This document shows, piece by piece, positions 49,858-63,362 of a DNA stretch of 64,000 bases. Positions within the stretch are counted from its first letter, which is position 1, and each line of letters opens with the position of its first letter. Source of the DNA: Nemophila menziesii. Taxonomy: Eukaryota; Streptophyta; Magnoliopsida; Boraginales; Hydrophyllaceae. The translations under genes and the position numbers were made by a program. The notes beneath the pieces were generated by a model, which saw only the letters and a list, made by a program, of their open reading frames with translations, made no database searches and was not told where the DNA came from. The stretch lies in contig JARWIR010000050.1 of assembly GCA_029959085.1 (NCBI GenBank), positions 4,960,001 through 5,024,000 on the forward strand, in the 5' to 3' direction.

Positions 49858-52800
49858 AGATAAAGGTTCTCATATTTTTCTATGACAATCTTTCATCATC
49901 TTTCTCTTTTGAAAAAATTTAAGAAATAAATGTAAGTTCATATTTAACTCAAATCTTAGTTTTGAGGAAATTCATTCATCTAATATTTGATGGTTCAATA
50001 CTATTAAGAAACATACTCTATGTTTTTAACTTGCAAAAGTAATTATCTAATTAATCTAATGACATGTATTTTTTTTATTATAATTAATGTAATGTGAATA
50101 TTTGACCATTCAATATATGATGTAAGTCTTACTCAAGTTTTGAAGGAGGAGATACCTTAAAAAGCATAAATTACTGGAAAATCAGCTATAATTTAGCAAA
50201 CTTCAGCAATTTGATAATATGCGTTCCAAATATTTAAAACATCATTAATCCCTGTAAATTTCCTCTAATTCGTTAAACTTTGATAAGTTAATCCCTTCCA
50301 TTCCAAATATTTAAATGTGTATATTATTCAGTGTGGCCTGCTATAGTCCCTATGGTTTACACTGATGAGTTAGTGTCATATTTTTGGAATTCGCATCCAT
50401 TTTTTAATTATTGTCAAAAAATAATTAAAATACAATACACATCCTTTGAAATATATCATTCATCCTTTGTTTTTGTACATAAAAGTTATTTACAGGCTTC
50501 ATTTATATCTAAAGACAAAGTAGTCTAAAAATAAATTATTTAACTCAAAAAAAACCATATAACATTATTATTCACCTTATTTCACAAACACCCAATTTAA
50601 CTAAAACAACTAGAACAAAAGTTATTAACAGTATCGCTTGTAAAGTTATTCTGAAATATTGTTAAAGACTTGTAGCTATTTGTGAAATCTTCTGCGACAA
50701 TCATAATTTATATGACCTGAAATTTATTTCATGTTCTATTCAATTGCATGTATCTCATTTTACATAAGATTTTTCAATTATATATTAACTTGAATACCTT
50801 TTTCTGACCAAATTTAAATAAATAAATTAATTACCTCTTATCCAGGGGTCCATTATGTACTCACGTGTCACAAAGCTCGGATAAAGTCCTATTTTTGCAC
50901 TTCAATTTGACACAAGAGCCATAAAATTCAGATCATTCTAAAAACACGCTAATGATTTCACTTGTACAAGTTTTATTAATTTAACATTAAATTGAATTAG
51001 AAAATTTTGTAAGTGAAATATAAACACACCTTGTTACAAGAATTCATTGAACTATACATTTCCAGTAAATTTTATATTCGTAATTGTCAACGTCATAAAT
51101 AGTTAAAAAGTAGCTTAGTTTATAAACTTTAAAAGTTTCTAATAAATAAAATAAAATAAAACCCTTACCTGGAGCCTTTGGTGGTGTTGTTGATGTTGGT
51201 GGTGCTGGTGATGATGGAGAAGGTGGAGCTGGTGGGGTGACCTTTCTAGGGTGCCCCTTGGCAGCTTTTTGGGTAAACCAAAGGTGGCGGTCTTGTGTGG
51301 TGTTGCTGGTGAAGCCCTGTTAAAGGAAATATTCGAGAAGGGAAAACTTTTGTAGGGCATTGATCATATGTTGTCTAAAAGCCTGGACACCTTGATATGC
51401 TCGATGGTGTTCTTGACGCCAACTGTTATAAGGGACCCACTGTTTCCACCAACATGGTCGTCACGTCCGTCCGGAAGGATAGAAACCCTTTAGGGAAAAG
51501 TGAAACGTAATCCGATTCTCCACCGCTAGCTAAATAGCGTACCCAAAAAAAAGATTATGCAATTAGATCTATGCGGGTTTCTTACAGGATTAGCATGTTA
51601 CTTTGTCATGTTTTTAAACGACTTTGAATATATTATCGAATTAATAAGATTCAACAGCAAAAAAGAGATAATTAAAAAGCCTACATTCACATGGAACACT
51701 GACACACGGTTTCTAGGATCGCTACCATTCACCACATAACAGATTTCAGTAACATTACTAGCACTCGAGAAATCGTCGGACTGCAATTAATGTAAAAATA
51801 AATTCACGATAAGTCCCTATAAATTATAAGTATAATTTTTATGAAACTATTGAGGGAAGTGAAAGTTGTGAGTAGTACCTTGTGGTGACGTGTATTATCA
51901 TTGACAAAGACAAAGATTCTTCGTGGTGGCAATGGAAGCCATAAAGAAGCTACAGCATTACGAACAGTCTTGGAAGGCATTTCCGGTTCATTTAACTTCT
52001 TCTTGGTGACCTGCCATCACTATTTACCCAAAAAGAATAAAAATTAATATAGAGTTAATTAATTATGCTAAGTCAATTGTAATTGTTTATTAAAATTTTT
52101 ACCCGCATTATGGAGAAGACGAACCTGGTAAAGGGTATAAACCCAACGCTTTGCACCATAAGCAAGACCTGCACCCACTAGAGGCTTGTACCTAACATGA
52201 ACATTTTAATTATCCAACTCAGAATATTTTGAATATACTATTTCTATAGACTGAATTTCAGAGTGTAATCAAAAAATTATAATTCAACTAAAATTCAACA
52301 TAAAAATTTATAAGTAAACTAAATATATTTTCTTAATAATGATCACATCCAAATAGTTATTCAAACTTATCAACATACTTATTTAAACTTCATTGTATTA
52401 GTTGAAATTATATCTAAATCTAAATTTATATTTTCATAGATGATCTTTTGTGCTTAATCTTGAGAAAAAATATTAGATAAATCGATTCACATATTCTACA
52501 AACATTTAAGACAACAAAACTAAGGACATTTTGGTAAAAACATAAAAGAAGCACTACTTAAATAATTAATATATATTAGCGTTTTGTTTATTAGCACTTA
52601 TGTGATGCAACTAATGGATTAACTTTGTTGGCCATGAATGTAGAAAAAAACTAAAATGAATAAAATTGAGGCATGGTGTTAATACCTTTTTTGCCGATCT
52701 TGTATCTCTTGTTATGCATTCACCTTTTCTATTTTATTGAAATGACATGACCAACGTTCTTTTTCCTGTAAATTAAATAACTCGATAATAATTGTATAGA

Positions 52801-54354
52801 TAAATGATGAAGTCTTAACAATAAAAAATAGATAAAATATTTACAAATTAATGGATTGTAAATTATATAACGTTGCATGTTTAACATTTTTAATAAGTAT
52901 TTGGAATCTCAATAATGTTAATTGAATAGATTTAGAAATAATAAATAGTAAATGCTCCCTTCAAAAGAAAATGATGTGAATCTCTAAAATATAACATAAG
53001 AAAATAAACTATGTTTTTATTTATTGCTTAAATCTAGGCTTAATTTGTGTATTCTGGCGCCGACAAAGCTACCTAAGTATTATTCGCAGTAATTATAGTC
53101 TAGTGTTATGCTTTAATAAGGGTTGTATAATTCATCAACTTACATTTAGAGGCCATGAAAATTTTACCAATTCTATTTTATTGCATAAGACATTGGGTTG
53201 TTGTAACAAAACAAAAATATGTTAAGCTAGATTTAGTATAATTATATTTAATCAATATATAAGTGAAAGGATGAGTTGAACATTCAATTAAGATTACATT
53301 GAAAGAAAACAAGTATTTCTGATTCCAAAAATCTATATGGATTTTAACTTCTATATTTGTACTCTTTTTCTGCAGAATTTTTTATCATTTTTTGTTTTCT
53401 TTAATTATTATATAATTATTGGTTATAATAAAAACATACCTTGTGACAAATTACATAGACTCCAAAAGAGGGAATGTTCTTGAAAAGAAACATAATCTTG
53501 ATAAACATGGGAGATCCGTCTAAAAGTACCTATCATTATAATCTTCAAAAAAAATATAAAGAAATTGTAAATTGTAAAAAAAAAAAAAACTGATTACACT
53601 TTTTATATGGTTTCGAAATAAGCTTGATTTGAAAGTTTTCTTCTTTACCTCCGGTCTTCTTTCTTCAATGATATTTCGCTATGGAAAAGTTTTGCGGCGT
53701 GAAAGTTATGGAGTAAGCGAAGGTTTTTTTCTTTTCCATTTTAACCTACACCCTGCTTAGCCGAAAAAACCCAGCCCACTGACTAAGACCCGCACTTAGA
53801 CCAACCAGAACACTATAAAAGCCCAAATTGACTTGAACTTAAAATTAGGCCCCCGATTATGTTTTTAGAAAAAAAATATGAATGGACACTATTCATTTTT
53901 AAAATTCATATATAACCTATCTATTGATTAATTTTTTAGAAAATTGTTCAACCCCTAATATGACACTACTAGCTACTATTAAATAATATAGAAACATCTA
54001 ATAATCACTATGGTAACATTGCATTTCCAAAATATGTATCTCTATAATTTATCTTAGTGTTACAATAGATACATAACGAGTCAATATTGTGGTCACATGA
54101 TATTTGTCTTATCTTTTTTGGCTATTTGTTGAGTGTAGCTAATCATAGAGTAAGTCTATGTCTCGGTTTAATTTTCTTGTCACACCATAATATTATGCCA
54201 TGTACAAAATTTATTTGCTAGCCGCAATAGATTGCATGTATATCATAGATTTGTTGGACACAATATTGTATAATATGTTTTACTTAAAGTATAAGTTGTT
54301 TTTAGTTTAAAATTTAAATAAAAAAAATTGATCCATGTAAATAGTGTATGGTTT
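49858..54354. repeat. Repeat unit 12
   Basis: The left 1.3 kb differs from unit 13, but from about 51.1 kb onward it is nearly identical to unit 13 at +4502/4503 bp. It has the 43-bp deletion in the proline-rich stretch (GAGAAG joined to GGAAAAC at about 51,337) and lacks a few bases in the 106-nt exon (TATCCAGGGGTCC near 50,841). Confidence 0.95.
51364..52983 (-). pseudogene. HD-Zip IV pseudogene copy, unit 12
   Basis: Pieces: mini-exon 52959-52983, A 52103-52191, B 51879-52010, C 51685-51780, terminal block from 51654 to 51364. The candidate terminal-block acceptor TTTTGTAG has become TTTGCTG. The exon C donor is GTAGGC, and the mini-exon donor is GG instead of GT. Exon B has TTTGTCTTTG for TTTGACTTTG, replacing the Asp of the FDF motif with Val. 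Confidence 0.8.
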
Positions 54355-57300
54355 AGATAAAAGTTCTCATATTTTTCTATGACCATCTTTCATCATCTTT
54401 CTCTTTTGAAAAAATTTAAGAAATAAATGTAAGTTCATATTTAACTCAAATCTTAGTTTTGAGGAAATCCATTCATCTAATATTTGATGGTTCAATACTA
54501 TTAAGAAATATACTCTATGTTTTTAACTTGCAAAAGTAATTATCTAATTAATCTAATGAAATGTATTTTGTTATTATAATTAATAAATATAATGTGAATA
54601 TTTGACCATTCAATATATGATGTAAGTCTTACTCAAGTTTTGAAGGAGGAGATACCTTAAAAAGCATAAATTACTGGAAAATCAGCTATAATTTAGCAAA
54701 TCTCAGCAATTTGATAATATGCGTTCCAAATCTTTGAAACATCATTAATCCCTGTAAATTTCCTGTAATTCGTTAAACTTTGATAAGTTAATCCCTTCCA
54801 TTCCAAATATTTAAATGTGTATATTATTCAATGTGGCCTACTATAGTCCCTATAGTCTACACTGATGAGTTAGTGTCATATTTTTGGAATTCGCATCCAT
54901 TTTTTAATTATTGTCAAATAATAATTAAAATACAATACACATCCTTTGAAATATATCATCCATCCTTTGTTTTTGCACATAAAAGTTATTTACAGGCTTC
55001 ATCTATAACTAAAGACAAAGTAGTCTAAAAATAAATTATTTAACTTAAAAAAAACCATATAACATTATTATTCACCTTATTTCACAAACACCCAATTTAA
55101 CTAAAACACCTAGAACAAAAGTTATTAACAGTATCGCTTGTAAAGTTATTCTATAATATTGTTAAAGACTTGTAGCCATTTGGGAAATCTTCTGCGACAA
55201 TCATAATTTATATGACCTGAAATTTATTTCATGTTCTATTTAATTGCATGTATCTCATTTTACATAAGATTTTTCAATTATATATTAACTTGAATACCTT
55301 TTTCTGACCAAATTTAAATAAATAAATTAATTACCTCTTATCCAGATTGGGTCCATTAAGTACTCACGTGTCACAAAGCTCGGATAAAGTCCTATTGATG
55401 CACTTCAATCTGACACAAGAGCCATAAAATTCAGATCATTCTAAAAACTAGCTAATGATTTCACTTGTACAAGTTTTATTAATTTAACATTAAATTGAAT
55501 TAGAAAATTTTGTAAGTGAAATATAAACACACCTTGTTACAAAAATTCATTGAACTATACATTTCCAGTAAATTTTATATTCGTAATTGTCAACGTCATA
55601 AATAGTTAAAAAGTAGCTTAGTTTATAAACTTTAAAAGTTTCTAATAAATAAAATAAAATAAAACCCTTACCTGGAGCCTTTGGTGGTGTTGTTGATGTT
55701 GGTGGTGCTGGTGATGATGGAGAAGGTGGAGCTGGTGGGGTGACCTTTCTAGGGTGCCCCTTGGCAGCTTTTTGGGTAAACCAAAGGTGGCGGTCTTGTG
55801 TGGTGTTGCTGGTGAAGCCCTGTTAAAGGAAATATTCGAGAAGGGAAACTTTTGTAGGGCATTGATCATATGTTGTCTAAAAGCCTGGACACCTTGATAT
55901 GCTCGATGGTGTTCTTGACGCCAACTGTTATAAGGGACCCACTGTTTCCACCAACATGGTCGTCACGTCCGTCCGGAAGGATAGAAACCCTTTAGGGAAA
56001 AGTGAAACGTAATCCGATTCTCCACCGCTAGCTAAATAGCGTACCCAAAAAAAAGATTATGCAATTAGATCTATGCGGGTTTCTTACAGGATTAGCATGT
56101 TACTTTGTCATGTTTTTAAACGACTTTGAATATATTATCGAATTAATAAGATTCAACAGCAAAAAAGAGATAATTAAAAAGCCTACATTCACATGGAACA
56201 CTGACACACGGTTTCTAGGATCGCTACCATTCACCACATAACAGATTTCAGTAACATTACTAGCACTCGAGAAATCGTCGGACTGCAATTAATGTAAAAA
56301 TAAATTCACGATAAGTCCCTATAAATTATAAGTATAATTTTTATGAAACTATTGAGGGAAGTGAAAGTTGTGAGTAGTACCTTGTGGTGACGTGTATTAT
56401 CATTGACAAAGACAAAGATTCTTCGTGGTGGCAATGGAAGCCATAAAGAAGCTACAGCATTACGAACAGTCTTGGAAGGCATTTCCGGTTCATTTAACTT
56501 CTTCTTGGTGACCTGCCATCACTATTTACCCAAAAAGAATAAAAATTAATATAGAGTTAATTAATTATGCTAAGTCAATTGTAATTGTTTATTAAAATTT
56601 TTACCCGCATTATGGAGAAGACGAACCTGGTAAAGGGTATAAACCCAACGCTTTGCACCATAAGCAAGACCTGCACCCACTAGAGGCTTGTACCTAACAT
56701 GAACATTTTAATTATCCAACTCAGAATATTTTGAATATACTATTTCTATAGACTGAATTTCAGAGTGTAATCAAAAAATTATAATTCAACTAAAATTCAA
56801 CATAAAAATTTATAAGTAAACTAAATATATTTTCTTAATAATGATCACATCCAAATAGTTATTCAAACTTATCAACATACTTATTTAAACTTCATTGTAT
56901 TAGTTGAAATTATATCTAAATCTAAATTTATATTTTCATAGATGATCTTTTGTGCTTAATCTTGAGAAAAAATATTAGATAAATCGATTCACATATTCTA
57001 CAAACATTTAAGACAACAAAACTAAGGACATTTTGGTAAAAACATAAAAGAAGCACTACTTAAATAATTAATATATATTAGCGTTTTGTTTATTAGCACT
57101 TATGTGATGCAACTAATGGATTAACTTTGTTGGCCATGAATGTAGAAAAAAACTAAAATGAATAAAATTGAGGCATGGTGTTAATACCTTTTTTGCCGAT
57201 CTTGTATCTCTTGTTATGCATTCACCTTTTCTATTTTATTGAAATGACATGACCAACGTTCTTTTTCCTGTAAATTAAATAACTCGATAATAATTGTATA

Positions 57301-58856
57301 GATAAATGATGAAGTCTTAACAATAAAAAATAGATAAAATATTTACAAATTAATGGATTGTAAATTATATAACGTTGCATGTTTAACATTTTTAATAAGT
57401 ATTTGGAATCTCAATAATGTTAATTGAATAGATTTAGAAATAATAAATAGTAAATGCTCCCTTCAAAAGAAAATGATGTGAATCTCTAAAATATAACATA
57501 AGAAAATAAACTATGTTTTTATTTATTGCTTAAATCTAGGCTTAATTTGTGTATTCTGGCGCCGACAAAGCTACCTAAGTATTATTCGCAGTAATTATAG
57601 TCTAGTGTTATGCTTTAATAAGGGTTGTATAATTCATCAACTTACATTTAGAGGCCATGAAAATTTTACCAATTCTATTTTATTGCATAAGACATTGGGT
57701 TGTTGTAACAAAACAAAAATATGTTAAGCTAGATTTAGTATAATTATATTTAATCAATATATAAGTGAAAGGATGAGTTGAACATTCAATTAAGATTACA
57801 TTGAAAGAAAACAAGTATTTCTGATTCCAAAAATCTATATGGATTTTAACTTCTATATTTGTACTCTTTTTCTGCAGAATTTTTTATCATTTTTTGTTTT
57901 CTTTAATTATTATATAATTATTGGTTATAATAAAAACATACCTTGTGACAAATTACATAGACTCCAAAAGAGGGAATGTTCTTGAAAAGAAACATAATCT
58001 TGATAAACATGGGAGATCCGTCTAAAAGTACCTATCATTATAATCTTCAAAAAAAATATAAAGAAATTGTAAATTGTAAAAAAAAAAAAAACTGATTACA
58101 CTTTTTATATGGTTTCGAAATAAGCTTGATTTGAAAGTTTTCTTCTTTACCTCCGGTCTTCTTTCTTCAATGATATTTCGCTATGGAAAAGTTTTGCGGC
58201 GTGAAAGTTATGGAGTAAGCGAAGGTTTTTTTCTTTTCCATTTTAACCTACACCCTGCTTAGCCGAAAAAACCCAGCCCACTGACTAAGACCCGCACTTA
58301 GACCAACCAGAACACTATAAAAGCCCAAATTGACTTGAACTTAAAATTAGGCCCCCGATTATGTTTTTAGAAAAAAAATATGAATGGACACTATTCATTT
58401 TTAAAATTCATATATAACCTATCTATTGATTAATTTTTTAGAAAATTGTTCAACCCCTAATATGACACTACTAGCTACTATTAAATAATATAGAAACATC
58501 TAATAATCACTATGGTAACATTGCATTTCCAAAATATGTATCTCTATAATTTATCTTAGTGTTACAATAGATACATAACGAGTCAATATTGTGGTCACAT
58601 GATATTTGTCTTATCTTTTTTGGCTATTTGTTGAGTGTAGCTAATCATAGAGTAAGTCTATGTCTCGGTTTAATTTTCTTGTCACACCATAATATTATGC
58701 CATGTACAAAATTTATTTGCTAGCCGCAATAGATTGCATGTATATCATAGATTTGTTGGACACAATATTGTATAATATGTTTTACTTAAAGTATAAGTTG
58801 TTTTTAGTTTAAAATTTAAATAAAAAAAATTGATCCATGTAAATAGTGTATGGTTT
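54355..58856. repeat. Repeat unit 13
   Basis: The right part duplicates unit 12 and the left part matches unit 14 (markers AATGAAATGTATTTTG, CAAATCTTTGAAAC and TTTTTGCACAT). It is therefore the product or the template of a one-unit duplication whose junction falls near 55.6 kb. The 43-bp deletion is present, with one A fewer than in unit 12. Confidence 0.95.
55866..57485 (-). pseudogene. HD-Zip IV pseudogene copy, unit 13
   Basis: Pieces: mini-exon 57461-57485, A 56605-56693, B 56381-56512, C 56187-56282, terminal block from 56156 to 55866. By eye it matches unit 12 at an exact +4502 offset throughout this interval, carrying the same lost splice sites and the same Val for Asp change in exon B. 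Confidence 0.8.
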
Positions 58857-61800
58857 AGATAAAAGTTCTCATATTTTTCTATGACCATCTTTCATCATCT
58901 TTCTCTTTTGAAAAAATTTAAGAAATAAATGTAAGTTCATATTTAACTCAAATCTTAGTTTTGAGGAAATCCATTCATCTAATATTTGATGGTTCAATAC
59001 TATTAAGAAATATACTCTATGTTTTTAACTTGCAAAAGTAATTATCTAATTAATCTAATGAAATGTATTTTGTTATTATAATTAATAAATATAATGTGAA
59101 TATTTGACCATTCAATATATGATGTAAGTCTTACTCAAGTTTTGAAGGAGGAGATACCTTAAAAAGCATAAATTACTGGAAAATCAGCTATAATTTAGCA
59201 AATCTCAGCAATTTGATAATATGCGTTCCAAATCTTTGAAACATCATTAATCCCTGTAAATTTCCTGTAATTCGTTAAACTTTGATAAGTTAATCCCTTC
59301 CATTCCAAATATTTAAATGTGTATATTATTCAATGTGGCCTACTATAGTCCCTATAGTCTACACTGATGAGTTAGTGTCATATTTTTGGAATTCGCATCC
59401 ATTTTTTAATTATTGTCAAATAATAATTAAAATACAATACACATCCTTTGAAATATATCATCCATCCTTTGTTTTTGCACATAAAAGTTATTTACAGGCT
59501 TCATCTATAACTAAAGACAAAGTAGTCTAAAAATAAATTATTTAACTTAAAAAAAACCATATAACATTATTATTCACCTTATTTCACAAACACCCAATTT
59601 AACTAAAACACCTAGAACAAAAGTTATTAACAGTATCGCTTGTAAAGTTATTCTATAATATTGTTAAAGACTTGTAGCCATTTGGGAAATCTTCTGCGAC
59701 AATCATAATTTATATGACCTGAAATTTATTTCATGTTCTATTTAATTGCATGTATCTCATTTTACATAAGATTTTTCAATTATATATTAACTTGAATACC
59801 TTTTTCTGACCAAATTTAAATAAATAAATTAATTACCTCTTATCCAGATTGGGTCCATTAAGTACTCACGTGTCACAAAGCTCGGATAAAGTCCTATTGA
59901 TGCACTTCAATCTGACACAAGAGCCATAAAATTCAGATCATTCTAAAAACTAGCTAATGATTTCACTTGTACAAGTTTTATTAATTTAACATTAAATTGA
60001 ATTAGAAAATTTTGTAAGTGAAATATAAACACACCTTGTTACAAAAATTCATTGAACTATACATTTCCAGTAAATTTTATATTCGTAATTGTCAACGTCA
60101 TAAATAGTTAAAAAGTAGCTTAGTTTATAAACTTTAAAAGTTTCTAATAAATAAAATAAAATAAAACCCTTACCTGGAGCCTTTGGTGGTGTTGTTGATG
60201 TTGGTGGTGCTCGTGATGATGGAGAAGGTGGAGCTGGTAGGGTGACCTTTCTAGGGTGCCCCTTGGCAGCTTTTTGGGTAAACCCGAGGTGGCGGTCTTG
60301 TGTGGTGTTGCTGGTGAAGCCCTGTTAAAGGAAATATTCGAGAAGGTGGTCTTTTGTTGTGGTGTTGGAGCTGGTTTCGCCTGCAAAGGGAAAACTTTTG
60401 TAGGCCATTGATCATATGTTGTCTAAAAGCCAGGACACCTTGATATGCTCGATGGTGTTCTTGACGTCCAACTGTTATAAGGGACCCACTGTTTCCACCA
60501 ACATGGTCCTCACGTCCGTCCGGAAGGATAGAAATCCTTTAGGGAAAAGAGAAACATAATCCGATTCTCCACCGCTAGCTAAATAGCGTACCCAAAAAAA
60601 AGAGTATGCAATTAGATCTATGCGGGTTTCTTACAGGATTAGCATGTTACTTTGTCATGTTTTTAAACGACTTTGAATATATTATCGAATTAATAAGATT
60701 CAACTACAAAAAAGAGATAATTAAAAAACTTACATTCACATGGAACACTGACACACAGTTTCTAGGATCGCTACCATTCACCACATAACAGATTTCTGTA
60801 ACATTACTAGCACTCGAGAAATCGTCGGACTGCAATTAATGTAAAAATAATTTCACGATAAGTCCCTATAAATTATAAGTATAATTTTTATGAAACTATT
60901 GAGGGAAGTGAAAGTTGTGAGTAGTACCTTGTGGTGACGTGTATTATCATTGACAAAGTCAAAGATTCTTCGTGGTGGCAATGGAAGCCATAAAGAAGCT
61001 ACAGCATTACGAACAGCCTTGGAAGGCATTTCCGGTTCATTTAACTTCTTCTTAGTGACCTGCAATCACTATTTACCCAAAAAGAATAAAAATTAATATA
61101 GAGTTAATTAATTATGCTAAGTCAATTGTAATTATTTATTAAAAAATTTACCCGCATTATGGAGAAGACGAACCTGGTAAAGGGTATAAACCCAACGCTT
61201 TGCACCATAAGGAAGACCTGCATCCACTAGGGGTTTGTACCTAACATGAACATTTTAATTATCCACCTCAGAATATTTTGAATATACTTTTTCTATAGAC
61301 TGAATTTCAGAGTGTAATCAAAAAATTTTAATTCAACTAAAATTCAACATAAAAATTTATAAGTAAACTAAATATATTTTCTTAATAATGATCACATCCA
61401 AATAGTTATTCAAACTTATCAACATACTTATTTAAACTTCATTGTATTAGTTGAAATTATATCTAAATCTAAATTTATATTTTCATAGATGATCTTTTGT
61501 GCTTAATCTTGAGAAAAAATATTAGATAAATCCATTCACATATTCTACAAACATTTAAGACAACAAAACTAAGGACATTTTGGTAAAAACATAAAAGAAA
61601 CACTACTTAAATAATTAATATATATTAGCGTTTTGTTTATTAGCACTTATGTGATGCAACTAATAGATTAACTTTATAGGCCATGAATGTAGAAAAAACT
61701 AATATGAATAAAATTGAGGCATGGTGTTAATACCTTTTTTGCCGATCTTGTATCTCTTGTTATGCATTCACCTTTTCTATTTTATTGAAATGACATGACC

Positions 61801-63362
61801 AACGTTCTTTTTCCTGTAAATCAAATAACTCGATACTAATTGTATAGATAAATGATGAAGTCTTAACAATAAAAAATAGATAAAATATTTACAAATTAAT
61901 TGATTGTAAATTATATAACGTTGCATGTTTAACATTTTTAATAAGTATTTGGAATCTCAATAATGTTAATTGAATAGATTTAGAAATAATAAAAAGTAAA
62001 TGCTCCCTTCAAAAGAAAATGATGTGAATCTCTAAAATATAACATAAGAAAATAAACTATGTTTTTATTTATTGCTTAAATCTAGGCTTAATTTGTGTAT
62101 TCTGGCGCCAACAAAGCTACCTAAGTATTATTCGCAGTAATTATAGTCTAGTGTTATGCTTTAATAAGGATTGTATAATTCATCAACTTACATTTAGAGG
62201 CCATGAAAATTTTACCAATTCTATTTTATTGCATAAGACATTGGGTTGTTGTAACAAAACAAAAATATGTTAAGCTAGATTTAGTATAATTATATTTAAT
62301 CAATATATAAGTGAAAGGATGAGTTGAACATTCAATTAAGATTACATTGAAAGAAAACAAGTATTTCTGATTCCAAAAATCTATATGGATTTTAACTTCT
62401 ATATATGTACTCTTTTTCTGCAGAATTTTTTATCATTTTTTTTTTCTTTAATTATTATATAATTATTGGTCATAATAAAAACATACCTTGTGACAAATTA
62501 CATAGACTCCAAAAGAGGGAATGTTCTTGAAAAGAAACATAATCTTGATAAACATGGGAGATCCGTCTAAAAGTACCTATCATTATAATCTTCAAAAAAA
62601 ATATAAAGAAATTGTAAATTGTAAAAAAAAAAAAAACTGATTACACTTTTTATATGGTTTCGAAATAAGCTTGATTTGAAAGTTTTCTTCTTTACCTCCG
62701 GTCTTCTTTCTTCAATGATATTTCGCTATGGAAAAGTTTTGCGGCGTGAAAGTTATGGAGTAAGCGAAGGTTTTTTTCTTTCCATTTTAACCTACACCCT
62801 GCTTAGCCGAAAAAACCCAGCCCACTGACTAAGACCCGCACTTAGACCAACCTGAACAATATAAAAGCCCAAATTGACTTGAACTTAAAATTAGGCCCCC
62901 GATTATGTTTTTAGAAAAAAAATATGAATGGACACTATTCATTTTTAAAATTCATATATAACCTATCTATTGATTAATTTTTTAGAAAATTGTTCAACCC
63001 CTAATATGACACTACTAGCTACTATTAAATAATATAGAAACATCTAATAATCACTATGGTAACATTGCATTTCCAAAATATGTATCTCTATAATTTATCT
63101 TAGTGTTACAATAGATACATAACGAGTCAATATTGTGGTCACAGGATATTTGTCTAATCTTTTTTGGCTATTTGTTGAGTGTAACTAATCATAGAGTAAG
63201 TCTATGTCTCGGTTTAATTTTCTTGTCACACCATAATATTATGCCATGTACAAAATTTATTTGCTAGCCGCAATAGATTGCATGTATATCATAACGAGTT
63301 AATATGTTTTTAGTTTAAAATTTAAATAAAAAAAATTGATCCATGTAAATAGTGTATGGTTT
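58857..63362. repeat. Repeat unit 14
   Basis: The left 1.35 kb is nearly identical to unit 13; from about 60.2 kb it diverges and has the full-length proline-rich stretch (60174-60380). Near 63,291 about 50 bp of spacer is replaced by a short filler reading ATAACGAGTTAATATG. Confidence 0.95.
60412..62031 (-). pseudogene. HD-Zip IV pseudogene copy, unit 14
   Basis: Pieces: mini-exon 62007-62031, A 61152-61240, B 60928-61059, C 60734-60829, terminal block from 60703 to 60412. Unlike units 12 and 13 it keeps the TTTTGTAG and GTAAGT sites, but it shares their lost mini-exon donor. The exon B upstream base is changed (ATTGCAG). Exon A has private changes (GGAAGACC, AGGGGTTTG on the plus strand). 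Confidence 0.8.
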
